From NCBI GenBank assembly GCA_964640795.1, contig CAZXIN010000029.1:5507-69506 (forward strand): a DNA stretch of 64,000 bases, read 5' to 3'. This DNA comes from M269 sp964640795 (GTDB lineage: Bacteria > Pseudomonadota > Gammaproteobacteria > Enterobacterales > Alteromonadaceae). The position numbers and the translations under genes are program-made. The notes beneath the pieces are model-generated. The model saw nothing but the letters and a program-made list of their open reading frames with translations, ran no database searches and had not been told where the DNA came from. Shown one piece after another: positions 8,272-17,787 of the stretch (positions within the stretch are counted from its first letter, which is position 1; every line of letters begins with the position of its first letter).

Positions 8272-10356
8272 ATGAAGAAAACGCTATTGGCAGCCTCCGT
8301 TGCCTCATCTATATTTTTGCTAAGTGCCTGTGGTCAAAAACAAGCAGAGCAGCAGGCGGCAACACCAGCACCAGCAGCGACAACAACGAGCGCCAAAGCA
8401 GAGCTTGGATCATTTGGTGTAGATTTGGACGCACGTGATTTGTCAGTCAAACCAGGCGATGACTTCTTCATGTACGCTGGCGGTACTTGGTACAAAAATT
8501 ATGTCATGCCTGCAGATAAGACGCGCTACGGTGCGTTTACCGCATTAGCTGAACGCAGCGAAAAACAAGTTAAAGAAATCATCGACAGCCTAGCACAAGA
8601 AACCAACCTTAATGCCGATGAAAAGATGGTTTATGATTTTTATCAAGCCTATATGGATGTTGATAGTATTAATGCTAAGGGCATGGAACCTATCGCTGGG
8701 CTTGTTGCTGAAATAGGCGCGGTGAACTCAGTCAAAGATTTAACCATGTTGTTTGGCCGTTCGTGGCAAGATGCCACTATTAGCCCAATTGGTGGCTTTA
8801 TGGGCTTCAACCGCTTAGACCCAAATCAATACCAAATGAGCTTTGGTGTAGGTGGCACAGGTTTACCAGACCGTTCTTACTATTTAACAGACAGTGAAAG
8901 ATTTAAAGACATCCGTAATGCTTATGTCGCACATATCGCTGAAATGTTCACGTTGGCAGGTATTGATGGTGGTCAGCAAAAAGCAGAAGCTATCTTAGCA
9001 TTAGAGACAAAGCTAGCTGAAGCACAGTGGCCTCGTGAAAAACGCCGTAATCGTGATTTAACGCTAAATCAGATCGAGCGCAACCAACTGAGCACTGATT
9101 ACTCTGGTTTCGACTGGGATACTTATATTGCGCAAACGGGTTACAAGATTTCAGGGCAACTGAATATCGCACAGCCGCAACCGGTTAAAGATGTTATCGC
9201 ACTGATCAATGGTGAATCACTCGATACATGGAAAGACTATATGACTTACCATGCTATTAGTAACAATGCGAACTTGTTGTCTGAAGACTTCTTTAACGCA
9301 AACTTTGCATTCTTCGGCACTAAGCTACGTGGACAAGCAGAACCACGCCCACGTTGGAAGCGTGCTGTTGGCCAAATGGCTGGCACTCAGTCACTCGGTT
9401 TTGCCATCGGTAAAATTTATGTCGATCGCTACTTCCCTGAAAGCTCAAAAGCTAAAATGGCTGATCTCGTCAAAAACCTACGTACAGCACTAGGTGAAAG
9501 ACTAGAGACACTTGATTGGATGGGTGAAGAAACCAAGCAGAACGCAAAAGCTAAGCTCGGCTCTTTTAATCCCAAAATTGGCTACCCTGATAGATGGCAG
9601 GGATTTGAAGGCATTACTATCAGCGACTCTGATCTTGTAGGAAACGTTCGCAACTTAACAACGTTTTTCCGTGAAGATAGTGTCAGTAAAGAATTGCAAA
9701 CGACTGATCGTAATCGCTGGGCAATGACTCCACAAACTGTCAATGCTTACTATAACCCTTCATTTAACGAAATCGTTTTCCCAGCAGCCATTCTGCAACC
9801 TCCTTTCTTCGATCCCAACGCCGATCCAGCCGTAAATTATGGTGGTATAGGTGCTGTTATTGGTCATGAGATCGGTCATGGTTTTGATGATCAAGGCTCG
9901 AAGTCTGATGAGCATGGCATACAGCGTAACTGGTGGACAAGTGAAGACCGTTCAGCATTTGAAGCAAAAACTCAAATGCTCATCGACCAGTATAGCGCCT
10001 ATGAGCCAATCAAAGATAACTTCGTTAATGGCCAAAACAGCTTAGGTGAAAACATTGGTGATGTTGGTGGCCTAGCAATGGCATACCACGCCTATAAACT
10101 AAGCCTCAATGGTCAAGAAGCACCTATTATCGATGGTACAACTGGTGACCAACGCTTCTTCTTAGCTTGGGCGCAAGTTTGGCGCGGTAAGCTAACCGAA
10201 CAAAGCATGCTTAATCAGCTAAGAGCTGGCACACATGCACCTGGTAAATTCCGTACTTTAGCGCCACGCAATCATGATGCATGGTATGAAGCTTTTGATG
10301 TGAAGCCAGGCGATGCATTGTACTTGGCACCAGAAGAACGCGTACGTATCTGGTAG
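8272..10356 (+). CDS. M13-family zinc metallopeptidase, lipoprotein (neprilysin/PepO-like)
   Basis: A 694-residue secreted endopeptidase. The N-terminus is a lipoprotein signal (MKKTLLAASVASSIFLLSAC) with lipobox LSAC, followed by an Ala/Pro/Thr/Gln-rich linker, so it is anchored in the cell envelope. Residues about 50-440 are the M13 N-terminal domain and about 490-694 the peptidase domain. The zinc site is VIGHEIGHGFDDQG (HExxH near residue 530) with the third ligand in ENIGDVGGLAMAYHAY. The protein ends in a family-typical VRIW. It stands alone between the DUF1338 gene (divergent) and a clear terminator. It likely digests oligopeptides to feed the amino-acid catabolic genes around it, which is inference from context. 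Confidence 0.95.
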   Translation: MKKTLLAASVASSIFLLSACGQKQAEQQAATPAPAATTTSAKAELGSFGVDLDARDLSVKPGDDFFMYAGGTWYKNYVMPADKTRYGAFTALAERSEKQVKEIIDSLAQETNLNADEKMVYDFYQAYMDVDSINAKGMEPIAGLVAEIGAVNSVKDLTMLFGRSWQDATISPIGGFMGFNRLDPNQYQMSFGVGGTGLPDRSYYLTDSERFKDIRNAYVAHIAEMFTLAGIDGGQQKAEAILALETKLAEAQWPREKRRNRDLTLNQIERNQLSTDYSGFDWDTYIAQTGYKISGQLNIAQPQPVKDVIALINGESLDTWKDYMTYHAISNNANLLSEDFFNANFAFFGTKLRGQAEPRPRWKRAVGQMAGTQSLGFAIGKIYVDRYFPESSKAKMADLVKNLRTALGERLETLDWMGEETKQNAKAKLGSFNPKIGYPDRWQGFEGITISDSDLVGNVRNLTTFFREDSVSKELQTTDRNRWAMTPQTVNAYYNPSFNEIVFPAAILQPPFFDPNADPAVNYGGIGAVIGHEIGHGFDDQGSKSDEHGIQRNWWTSEDRSAFEAKTQMLIDQYSAYEPIKDNFVNGQNSLGENIGDVGGLAMAYHAYKLSLNGQEAPIIDGTTGDQRFFLAWAQVWRGKLTEQSMLNQLRAGTHAPGKFRTLAPRNHDAWYEAFDVKPGDALYLAPEERVRIW

Positions 10357-10380
10357 GTCAATCTTGAGCTAAAAAGTTTA

Positions 10381-10415
10381 AAGCGCTGTCGTTGGCAACA
10401 ACACAGCGCTTTTTT
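10381..10415 (+). terminator. Rho-independent terminator of the M13 peptidase gene
   Basis: Perfect 9-bp stem AAGCGCTGT (10381-10389) / ACAGCGCTT (10403-10411) followed by a T-run, 25 bp past the peptidase stop codon. Confidence 0.9.
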
Positions 10416-10479
10416 AATACAGCCAATGAATTTCAAAGCACACAGCTGTTACCTGTGTTTCGACATTCGTTAGGATATA

Positions 10480-11373
10480 ATGCTACTTGGTATTAGACAC
10501 ATGAAAAATAAAAGCGCATCCCCTTTATCAAGAGCCATCAGGTGTTTTACCCTAGCATCTATGATAACAACTGCTGCGAGTGCGACAGCAAACACCATCG
10601 ATTACCCTGCTGTTGCATCAAATGTCCCATACTCATCTATCTCAGCATTAATGTATCGTGAAGCTGACGAAAAAATTCAATATGGTCATGACAAGTTGCA
10701 ATATGCCCTGCTATGGAAAGCAAAATTAAGCAATACCGACTCTAGAAAACCGTTGGTCGTTCTTATTCACGGCGGCTGCTGGTTGAATGCTTTCGACATC
10801 AAACATACTTTCCCTTTGACCACTGCATTAGCACAGTCTGGATATGACATATGGTCATTAGAATATCGTCGAACAGGTGACGAAGGGGGTGGTTGGCCCG
10901 GTACATTCGAGGACATAAAACAAGGTATTTTAGCGGCTACTCGGTATGACAGTGATTACACTTTGGAAAACATCATAGTCATCGGCCACTCAGCTGGCGG
11001 TCATCTAGCCCTGCTTGCCGGAAATAAGTTAACAGACCTAGGTGGCGTTATTGGACTAGCTGCTATTGCAGATATCGAGAAATACTCTCTCGGTACAAAC
11101 AGTTGCCAAAGCGTCACTAAAGACTTTATGCAAGGCACTGCTGACACAAAGCCTAAAGCATATGCGTTAGCCAATCCAATCAAACAGGAGCCCCATTCGA
11201 ATGTGATGCTACTGCAGGGTGATGCCGACAATATAGTCCCACCATCGCAAGCACTGGACAGTGATCTACCTTTAACCATGCTCAAGCAAGCTGGGCATTT
11301 TGATTGGATCCATCCGGGTTCCAACGCGTATAAATTGCTTATCCAAACGATAGAGGCCATGAACGACCAATGA
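10480..11373 (+). CDS. Alpha/beta hydrolase, probable kynurenine formamidase, with signal-like N-terminus
   Basis: A 297-residue alpha/beta hydrolase with the oxyanion-hole motif LIHGGCW, the nucleophile elbow VIGHSAGGHLALLAGN, an Asp in LLQGDADNIVPP and a His in QAGHFDWIHPG. The HGGxW and GHSAGGHL motifs are typical of the esterase-like kynurenine formamidases, which hydrolyse N-formylkynurenine. Its stop overlaps the kynureninase start (ATGA), which strongly supports that role. The start at 10480 has TAGGA at good spacing. Oddly, residues 1-38 look like a signal peptide (basic region, hydrophobic stretch FTLASMITTAASATA), although the pathway is normally cytoplasmic. A general exported esterase is the alternative. 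Confidence 0.8.
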   Translation: MLLGIRHMKNKSASPLSRAIRCFTLASMITTAASATANTIDYPAVASNVPYSSISALMYREADEKIQYGHDKLQYALLWKAKLSNTDSRKPLVVLIHGGCWLNAFDIKHTFPLTTALAQSGYDIWSLEYRRTGDEGGGWPGTFEDIKQGILAATRYDSDYTLENIIVIGHSAGGHLALLAGNKLTDLGGVIGLAAIADIEKYSLGTNSCQSVTKDFMQGTADTKPKAYALANPIKQEPHSNVMLLQGDADNIVPPSQALDSDLPLTMLKQAGHFDWIHPGSNAYKLLIQTIEAMNDQ

Positions 11374-12605
11374 AATTTGCTGACATTGAAGCACTGGAAA
11401 AAACAGATCCTCTAGCCGCAAAGCGTAATGAATTCGAACTAAAAGAAGACACTGTCTACCTCGACGGAAACTCACTTGGCGCACTGCCAAAATCTGTCAA
11501 AAAACGTCTAAACGAAGTTGTTGAGCTACAATGGGGACAAGACCTAATCAAGAGCTGGAATCAACATCAATGGATTGACTTACCGCAAACAGTCGGTGAA
11601 AAAATAGCGTCTTTAATTGGTGCAAAAGCAGGCCAAGTCATCAGCTGCGACTCTATCTCTGTTAATTTGTTTAAAGTCCTTTGTAGCGCAATGCGATTAA
11701 ACCCAAACCGTTCTGTCGTTCTTTCAACAGCAGATAATTTCCCCACAGATCTGTATATGGTGCAAGGCTTGAGTGAGCTCCTATCATCACAACGGTGTGA
11801 GCTTAAAACAGTCCCAGAGGGCGACATAGAATGTTCTCTTGATGAATCTGTCTCTGTCCTATTATTAACACAAGTAAACTTTAGGACAGGTAAGCTATTA
11901 GATATGAAGCGCCTTACTGAGTTAGCTCATAAAAAAGGCATTATTGTGATATGGGATCTCGCACACTCAGCAGGTGCATTACCCATAGAGTTAGACGCAT
12001 GTCAGGTAGATTTTGCTGTTGGCTGTGGTTACAAATACTTAAATGGCGGTCCTGGATCTCCTGCTTTTTTATATGTTGCAGAGCGACATCTGAAAAATAG
12101 CAAACAACCGCTTTGTGGTTGGATGGGCCATAGTCAACCCTTTGCTTTTAGCCCACATTACCAAACTCCAGAAAATATCAATCACTACCTAACCGGCACG
12201 CCAAGTGTTTTAGCTATGAGTGCACTGGATGCCGCTTTGGATATATGGCAAGACGTCGATATACACCAAGTCAGGGAGAAGTCGCTAGCTCTCGCTGATG
12301 TGTTTATGACATTGGTAGAGCAATACCCAACTTTAAATTCTCTTACGCTGTGTTCAACACGCGAGAAACATGAGAGGGGGAGTCAAATAGCCTATTCACA
12401 CGACAATGCTTATGCTATTTGCCAAGCGCTTATTGATAAAGGCGTCATCGCCGATTTCCGTGCACCTAATATTTTACGTTTCGGCTTTACGCCTTTATAT
12501 ACCTCTTATACAGACGTATGGACCGCAGTAAATCACCTTATAGCTATCGTAGAAAATAAAACTTTCTTGGCACCTGAATACAATAGAAGAGCCAAAGTCA
12601 CCTAA
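11370..12605 (+). CDS. kynU: Kynureninase
   Basis: A 411-residue PLP enzyme of the normal family length that cleaves kynurenine to anthranilate and alanine (or 3-hydroxykynurenine to 3-hydroxyanthranilate). The kynureninase signatures are present: VYLDGNSLGALPKSVKKRL near residue 30, SCDSISVNLFK near 95, WDLAHSAGALP near 200, and the PLP lysine in GCGYKYLNGGPGSPAF. The start overlaps the upstream hydrolase stop by 4 bp, so the two are co-translated as an N-formylkynurenine-to-anthranilate module. No tryptophan 2,3-dioxygenase gene is seen in the window. Confidence 0.95.
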   Translation: MKFADIEALEKTDPLAAKRNEFELKEDTVYLDGNSLGALPKSVKKRLNEVVELQWGQDLIKSWNQHQWIDLPQTVGEKIASLIGAKAGQVISCDSISVNLFKVLCSAMRLNPNRSVVLSTADNFPTDLYMVQGLSELLSSQRCELKTVPEGDIECSLDESVSVLLLTQVNFRTGKLLDMKRLTELAHKKGIIVIWDLAHSAGALPIELDACQVDFAVGCGYKYLNGGPGSPAFLYVAERHLKNSKQPLCGWMGHSQPFAFSPHYQTPENINHYLTGTPSVLAMSALDAALDIWQDVDIHQVREKSLALADVFMTLVEQYPTLNSLTLCSTREKHERGSQIAYSHDNAYAICQALIDKGVIADFRAPNILRFGFTPLYTSYTDVWTAVNHLIAIVENKTFLAPEYNRRAKVT

Positions 12606-12658
12606 GAACTTTCAATTGCAGCTCATATAGCGGTGTTTTACAGCATAGCTCGCAAGGT

Positions 12659-13894
12659 TTACTGGCGTTTCTTTTGAAAAGCATCTGTCGCTTTTGGATG
12701 CGCTAAGATTATCTGATAGAGTAATTCTGATAGCTCTTCTACGTTCACACTCGGTGAACCAAAAAACTTACGGCCAAGCTGGCCAATTAAACTATTGCCT
12801 CCCCAATTTGATACTTGATGCGCAATCACCAAATCGAGTGCAGGCCACACCATATAAAAATGCCCACGATAACCAGAACCATAGTACCAAGGGCTCGAAA
12901 TAGTCACGTCACGCATATATTTCTGCATACCCGGTTTTTCGATCCATTGTAGATAACCATAACTGCCCAACGTAGAAAATGCACCTTGAAACCTTTCTGG
13001 TGCGCCTTCCGTGATGGCAGGTCCGTCTATAGACTTCAAAACCCAATTTTTAGAAACAACCTGTTTCTCTTCCCAGCGACCACAGTTCAGGTACATCAAG
13101 CCATAGCGAGCAATATCCCTTACTGACGTTTTAAAATCGTAAGCAGGAAAATCAGAATGATTGTCCATGATACGCTGCGATATATCGCTGCTATACAGGT
13201 ATCCAACATCGTCTTCAACAAAATCATTCATATTTAACGGTTTGGCGATCTGGCTACTAAACATTGGGCCGATTTTTTGTCCGGTGCTATTTTCTAAAAC
13301 AGTACCTACAACGTTAAAGTCCCAATTGTTATAGATCCACAGTTCCCCAGGCGCAGGATTGTAATCGCTTTGAGCAAGGTCGCTCCTCACTCGTTTCCAA
13401 CTACCAACTTCAAACAAAGCAGAATGGAATATCCCCGATCGTGTTTGCAGAAGATCTGCAACCGTAGCTTGCCTTTCTTCCTGAGTCAGCGCCGGATTAG
13501 TATCTTGAATGTCGAGTTTCTCAAGCGTGTCATTCAAAGAGAAATGACCTTTATCTATCGCATTGCCGACAAGGCTATGAATAAGCGCTTTACGCATTGA
13601 CGCGTTAGCGTACTTTTCGTCGACCTTACCCCAACTCGCTACTAACTTTCCCTTATGGACAACCATCAAACCTGCCGATTCCATCGACTGAAATAACTCT
13701 TCAGCTTTTCTCAGTTGGGCATTATCCCAACCCACTTCTTGAGGATCTTTCAGAACCCATTCTTTATCAGGAAACTCATCAACTCGTCCACATGTGGGCC
13801 AAACATACGGTGCACTTTCGTTAGCTTCAGAAGGGATAGGAAAAGAAGATAAAACAGAAGTTGCCACTAATAATATAATGTTGCGCATAAACAC
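12659..13894 (-). CDS. Exported serine hydrolase, class C beta-lactamase-like fold
   Basis: A 411-residue protein with a signal peptide (IILLVATSVLSSFPIPSEA). It carries the three active-site elements of the beta-lactamase/DD-peptidase family: SxxK in ASMRKALIHS (near residue 102), YxN in WIYNNWDFN, and a late HxG-like stretch in SGYRGHFYMVW. Such proteins are penicillin-binding-like peptidases, esterases or lactamases. Substrate cannot be read from the sequence. It is convergent with kynU (53-bp gap) and has the membrane AraC regulator just upstream on the same strand, 48 bp away. Confidence 0.88.
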   Translation of the reverse strand: MFMRNIILLVATSVLSSFPIPSEANESAPYVWPTCGRVDEFPDKEWVLKDPQEVGWDNAQLRKAEELFQSMESAGLMVVHKGKLVASWGKVDEKYANASMRKALIHSLVGNAIDKGHFSLNDTLEKLDIQDTNPALTQEERQATVADLLQTRSGIFHSALFEVGSWKRVRSDLAQSDYNPAPGELWIYNNWDFNVVGTVLENSTGQKIGPMFSSQIAKPLNMNDFVEDDVGYLYSSDISQRIMDNHSDFPAYDFKTSVRDIARYGLMYLNCGRWEEKQVVSKNWVLKSIDGPAITEGAPERFQGAFSTLGSYGYLQWIEKPGMQKYMRDVTISSPWYYGSGYRGHFYMVWPALDLVIAHQVSNWGGNSLIGQLGRKFFGSPSVNVEELSELLYQIILAHPKATDAFQKKRQ

Positions 13895-13942
13895 TCTTCA
13901 ATTGGAAAACACCCCATCATAGTGCTCCGTCGTGTTTCAATT

Positions 13943-15043
13943 TCAATCAGAGGGTTGCCCTGATCCCTGTTTCAGGACAACATTCTCTTTTTCAAAGAAT
14001 GTTTTGCGGTATTTAGCCGGGCTTACCTGATGTTTTTTTGAAAACGCAGCATAAAACGCTGACCGTGAACCAAATCCAGAAGACAGACCAATCGCTTCTA
14101 TTGAAGTTCTTGCTTCTTCGTTGGATTCAAGCATCGCTTTGGCGTATTCGAGCCGGTAGGCATTAATGAAACGAATGAAGGATTCACCAGTGCTTTCATT
14201 GATCAAACGAGATAATGCTCGAACCCCTAAGTTCATTTTTGCTGCAATATCATCAATAGATAAGTCTGTTCGTAAGTATAACTCCTCTAATTCAACCAAT
14301 GCTTTTAGCTGCGTAAATAGCTGAGGGTCGACTGCCCCCCGCGACTTCGATATCCCTGCAAAACTGTTAAAAGCCCTCGACTCCCCCATCGCAAAGAACG
14401 TTAATAACAAGACAGAAATAGCGCCTACAAGAGGCACCACGTCTCTTAGATAAGGCGAATAGGGAAACAGAGTCCTTAATGTTTCTGCTAAATGGATCAC
14501 AAACATAAAAAACAATATGTAACCCACATACTTCGCGCTTTCCAATTCGCCTATATTCCTTATACTTGAGCGCTTCCAGCGAATAAAAACATAGCTCGCA
14601 CAGAATAAACAGGTAAGCTGGACGATGATAATATGTCCGTAGCCAAGCGCTGCAAACATATGCTCACGATTGAAAATGGCATACAATACGAAAACGACTA
14701 ACGGGAGGAAAATCCAGTAGGGTGGCCGATCAATATTAAGCGCCCGACTAACGTAATAGAGTATAAGAGGGGCGATAACTAAAGCTAGTGCCATTTCGAT
14801 GGCCTGTAGAAGCCAATGCCAATGAACGACACCCGCATGTTCCAGCAAAATAATACTGAAAACAGTACCAATAAAAAACAAAATCAACGCCAGCACACCA
14901 CCAGCACGAGACAAACCAGATAAATGTTGTCGAGCTAATACCGCTGTCATAAGGTAAGCATTTAGAACACCGCTAAAACCGATGATAAAAACGAGAGCAG
15001 AAAGTGATTCGGTCAACGAAAACTCAACAATTCCTAACGACAA
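13943..15043 (-). CDS. AraC-family regulator with N-terminal membrane domain
   Basis: A 366-residue protein. Residues about 10-225 hold about seven hydrophobic helices (for example VLALILFFIGTVFSIILLEH and YILFFMFVIHLAET). Residues about 245-350 are an AraC DNA-binding domain (IDDIAAKMNLGVRALSRLIN, then IGLSSGFGSRSAFYAAFSKK). Membrane AraC proteins of this kind are thought to sense an envelope or external signal. It sits directly upstream of the serine hydrolase gene on the same strand, so that gene is a likely target. Confidence 0.9.
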   Translation of the reverse strand: MSLGIVEFSLTESLSALVFIIGFSGVLNAYLMTAVLARQHLSGLSRAGGVLALILFFIGTVFSIILLEHAGVVHWHWLLQAIEMALALVIAPLILYYVSRALNIDRPPYWIFLPLVVFVLYAIFNREHMFAALGYGHIIIVQLTCLFCASYVFIRWKRSSIRNIGELESAKYVGYILFFMFVIHLAETLRTLFPYSPYLRDVVPLVGAISVLLLTFFAMGESRAFNSFAGISKSRGAVDPQLFTQLKALVELEELYLRTDLSIDDIAAKMNLGVRALSRLINESTGESFIRFINAYRLEYAKAMLESNEEARTSIEAIGLSSGFGSRSAFYAAFSKKHQVSPAKYRKTFFEKENVVLKQGSGQPSD

Positions 15044-15127
15044 TCAGCGAACCATAGCAAAGCTAACTTTCGACAACAATTAACCATTATCATTGTTCAA
15101 CTATATATTGACCTAGCATGGGAAGTG

Positions 15128-15150
15128 ACGCCAAACACAGAGCTTGGCGT
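15128..15150 (-). terminator. Hairpin downstream of astD
   Basis: 7-bp perfect stem ACGCCAA (15128-15134) / TTGGCGT (15144-15150), 17 bp past the astD stop. There is no strong U-run, so terminator function is only probable. Confidence 0.4.
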
Positions 15151-15166
15151 ATTTCTGGATACCTGA

Positions 15167-16633
15167 TTAAAACTTAAGACCAGGGCTTAATGTTGCAGGC
15201 ATAGCAACCGCTTCGGCTTCAACAGAAGCGACAGGATATGCGCAATAATCAGCTGCATAATAGGCACTGGCTCTATGATTGCCACTATCACCAATACCAC
15301 CAAAAGGCGCTGCGCCACTTGCGCCTGTAATAGGACGATTCCAATTAACAATTCCTGCACGAATACGTTGTAAGAAATAACGGTAATCTTCTTCGCTATC
15401 AGCCAGTAAGCCGGCAGACAGGCCAAAGCTTGTGTTATTTGCCATGCTAATCGCATCATCAAAACTATCATAACGGATAACTTTTAATAGAGGTCCAAAA
15501 TGCTCTTCATCGGGCATCTTAGCGGCAATAGCAGTGACATCCATAATACCAGGTGTGACGAAGCCACTCTCAACATCTGTATGTGTTAGTTCCGCGAGCA
15601 TATCTGCACCTAACTCAACCAGTTGTTGCTGTGCTGTTACCATCAATTTAGCGGCATGGGCTGAAACCATGGCTCCCATAAAGGGTGCATCTTGATCATC
15701 ATAATGACCGACTTTAATCTGTTTTGTTACTTCAACCAACCGCATTAACAGTGCATCACCAGCGGCACCTTTTTGAATGAATAAACGTCGAGCACAAGTA
15801 CAACGTTGTCCAGTCGTTATAAAAGCTGATTGAATAATGTCATGTATCGCTGCATCTGTATTTTTCACATCTTTCACAACTAATGGGTTATTTCCTCCCA
15901 TCTCTAATGCGAGTATTTTTCCTGGGTGTCCTGCAAATTGTTCATGCAACATCTTGCCTGTACGTGAACTCCCAGTAAAAAACAGCCCGTCAATTCCTGC
16001 ATGGCTAGCCAGTGCTTTGCCAGTTTCTACTTGCCCTTGAACCAAATTGAGTACACCTTTTGGTAGCCCAGCTTGCTCCCATAGCTTGACCATTTTCTCT
16101 GCGACCATAGGTGTTAAGTCACTTGGTTTAAAGATCAATGTATTACCAGCCATCAACGCGGGCACAATATGTCCATTGGGCAAATGTCCAGGGAAATTAT
16201 AGGGCCCAAAAATAGCCACTACACCATGTGGCTTATGTCGTATGAACGCCTTACCGACAGGCATACTATTTTCAACAGTCCCAGTGCGGTCATGATAGGC
16301 TTTCTCGGACAAACCTACTTTTCCGATCATTGCTGCGACTTCAGTTGCAGTTTCCCATAAAGGCTTACCTGTCTCGCTCGCAATATCATAAGCTAAACTG
16401 TCCTTATGCTCTCCAAGCAGTTCAGCAAAGCGTCGAATAATATCAAGTCGCTGCTCAAATGTCTGAGCACTCCAATCCACAAATGCAGCTCTTGCCGCTT
16501 CAATAGCCTCGTCTACTTGCTCAGTATCGGCTGATACTCCCCGCCATATAGTCACTTTCTTTGCAGGGTCTTGAGATTGAATGTCATGGCCTTGACCGAC
16601 TACCCAGTCACCATTGATGTAATGTGTTGTCAT
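15167..16633 (-). CDS. astD: N-succinylglutamate 5-semialdehyde dehydrogenase
   Basis: A 488-residue aldehyde dehydrogenase, the family-typical length, acting as step 4 of the AST route (N-succinylglutamate semialdehyde to N-succinylglutamate, NAD-dependent). Visible features are IFGPYNFPGHLPNGHI near residue 140, the active Glu in ALEMGGNNPLV and the catalytic Cys in TTGQRCTCARRLF. It lies 2 bp after astA on the same strand, so the two form one transcription unit. The astB and astE genes are not in this window. Confidence 0.95.
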   Translation of the reverse strand: MTTHYINGDWVVGQGHDIQSQDPAKKVTIWRGVSADTEQVDEAIEAARAAFVDWSAQTFEQRLDIIRRFAELLGEHKDSLAYDIASETGKPLWETATEVAAMIGKVGLSEKAYHDRTGTVENSMPVGKAFIRHKPHGVVAIFGPYNFPGHLPNGHIVPALMAGNTLIFKPSDLTPMVAEKMVKLWEQAGLPKGVLNLVQGQVETGKALASHAGIDGLFFTGSSRTGKMLHEQFAGHPGKILALEMGGNNPLVVKDVKNTDAAIHDIIQSAFITTGQRCTCARRLFIQKGAAGDALLMRLVEVTKQIKVGHYDDQDAPFMGAMVSAHAAKLMVTAQQQLVELGADMLAELTHTDVESGFVTPGIMDVTAIAAKMPDEEHFGPLLKVIRYDSFDDAISMANNTSFGLSAGLLADSEEDYRYFLQRIRAGIVNWNRPITGASGAAPFGGIGDSGNHRASAYYAADYCAYPVASVEAEAVAMPATLSPGLKF

Positions 16634-16635
16634 AT

Positions 16636-17670
16636 TTAACCTTTGAATGAACTTGGAGCAAAACGAACGTCGTCGCCTTCTACAATCTTGAGTGCGTTAG
16701 CGGTCTCGCTTGAAACAATCAATTTTTGTTGAGTATCCTCAACAATTACTTGAGCACAAATCGCACGAAAGTCAGATATTTTGGTATTGATAATAAAGCA
16801 TTCTTCTGCCCCTTCACTCTCGACATTACCAATAGTGATGGGCATTTTTCGGCTCGAATTAACGGTTCTAATATGTTGTAAATTGGCCTCTACTGTTGGC
16901 CCTGCATCGAAAATATCGACGTAACCTTGGCAACTAAAGCCTTCAGACTCCAATAGCTGGAGTGCCGGTTTAGTTTTATCATGCACCTTACCTATCGCTT
17001 TTTGCGCTGCTTCGCTGAGTAAATTGACGTAGATAGGGTATTTAGGCATTAATTCAGCGATAAAAACCTTTTGTCCGATACCGGTTAAATAGTCAGCTGT
17101 AGGGAAGTCGAGAGAGAAAAAGTGATCTTGCAGCCACTGCCAAAAAGGTGAAGTGCCATCTTCACTGCTAACGCCTCGCATTTCTGCAATAATCCTGTCA
17201 GCAAACCTATGGCTGTGCTCTGCTAAAAATAAGAACCTAAATTTAGACAATAGGCGACCATTGCGCCCTTCTCGTGCAGGCTCTCGCAAAAATAATGTAC
17301 AAATCTCTGACACCCCAGTGTAATCATTACACAAGGTTAATATTTCAACTGGGTTATACACTTTAAGTTCACGCGACGCATGAACAACTTTCCCTAAATG
17401 ATAATGATAGTTAGGCTCGTTAATACCCAAGGCGGCTTCAATGCCGCTTGTGCCAACAACTTCGCCTGTCTCGGTGTCTTGCATCACAAACAGATAGCTT
17501 TGATCACCCGGCTCCTTAACATCTTGTGTAAAAGCACTTTCAGAATCAGTGATCTTCTGACGCAACAAGTCGTCATTAACAGGTAACGAAGTAAAACCTA
17601 TACCAGACTCAACCGCAATATCGCATAACTCAGCAAAATCGCTCTGTTGGATTGGGCGGATAATTTTCAT
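16636..17670 (-). CDS. astA: Arginine N-succinyltransferase
   Basis: A 344-residue enzyme of the AstA/AruG family that succinylates L-arginine with succinyl-CoA, the first step of the AST pathway. The sequence starts with IRPIQQSDFAELCDIAVESG and contains GTSGIEAALGINEPNYHYHL, ICTLFLREPAREGRNGRLLS and FDAGPTVEA, all typical of the family. Only one subunit gene is present here, unlike the paired aruF/aruG of Pseudomonas. It is followed 2 bp later by astD. Confidence 0.96.
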   Translation of the reverse strand: MKIIRPIQQSDFAELCDIAVESGIGFTSLPVNDDLLRQKITDSESAFTQDVKEPGDQSYLFVMQDTETGEVVGTSGIEAALGINEPNYHYHLGKVVHASRELKVYNPVEILTLCNDYTGVSEICTLFLREPAREGRNGRLLSKFRFLFLAEHSHRFADRIIAEMRGVSSEDGTSPFWQWLQDHFFSLDFPTADYLTGIGQKVFIAELMPKYPIYVNLLSEAAQKAIGKVHDKTKPALQLLESEGFSCQGYVDIFDAGPTVEANLQHIRTVNSSRKMPITIGNVESEGAEECFIINTKISDFRAICAQVIVEDTQQKLIVSSETANALKIVEGDDVRFAPSSFKG

Positions 17671-17718
17671 ATCGCTTACTCCCTAAGTTTTAATAATTAT
17701 GTCTATCTACAACCGCTC

Positions 17719-17749
17719 AAAAAAGGAGGGGAGATGACATCATCTCCCC
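17719..17749 (-). terminator. Intra-cluster terminator or attenuator between astC and astA
   Basis: Read on the minus strand, GGGGAGATGA and TCATCTCCCC form a perfect 10-bp stem with a 2-base loop (17728-17749), followed by TCC and six T residues (17719-17724). It lies between astC and astA and should lower expression of astA-astD relative to astC or separate them into two units. Confidence 0.7.
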
Positions 17750-17787
17750 ATGCGCCTATAGATTAAAGTGAAGGCTCTTTCGATTTG

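Noticed and set aside
15187..15471. 94-codon frame inside astD
   Set aside because: Out-of-frame shadow on the same strand as a clear dehydrogenase gene.
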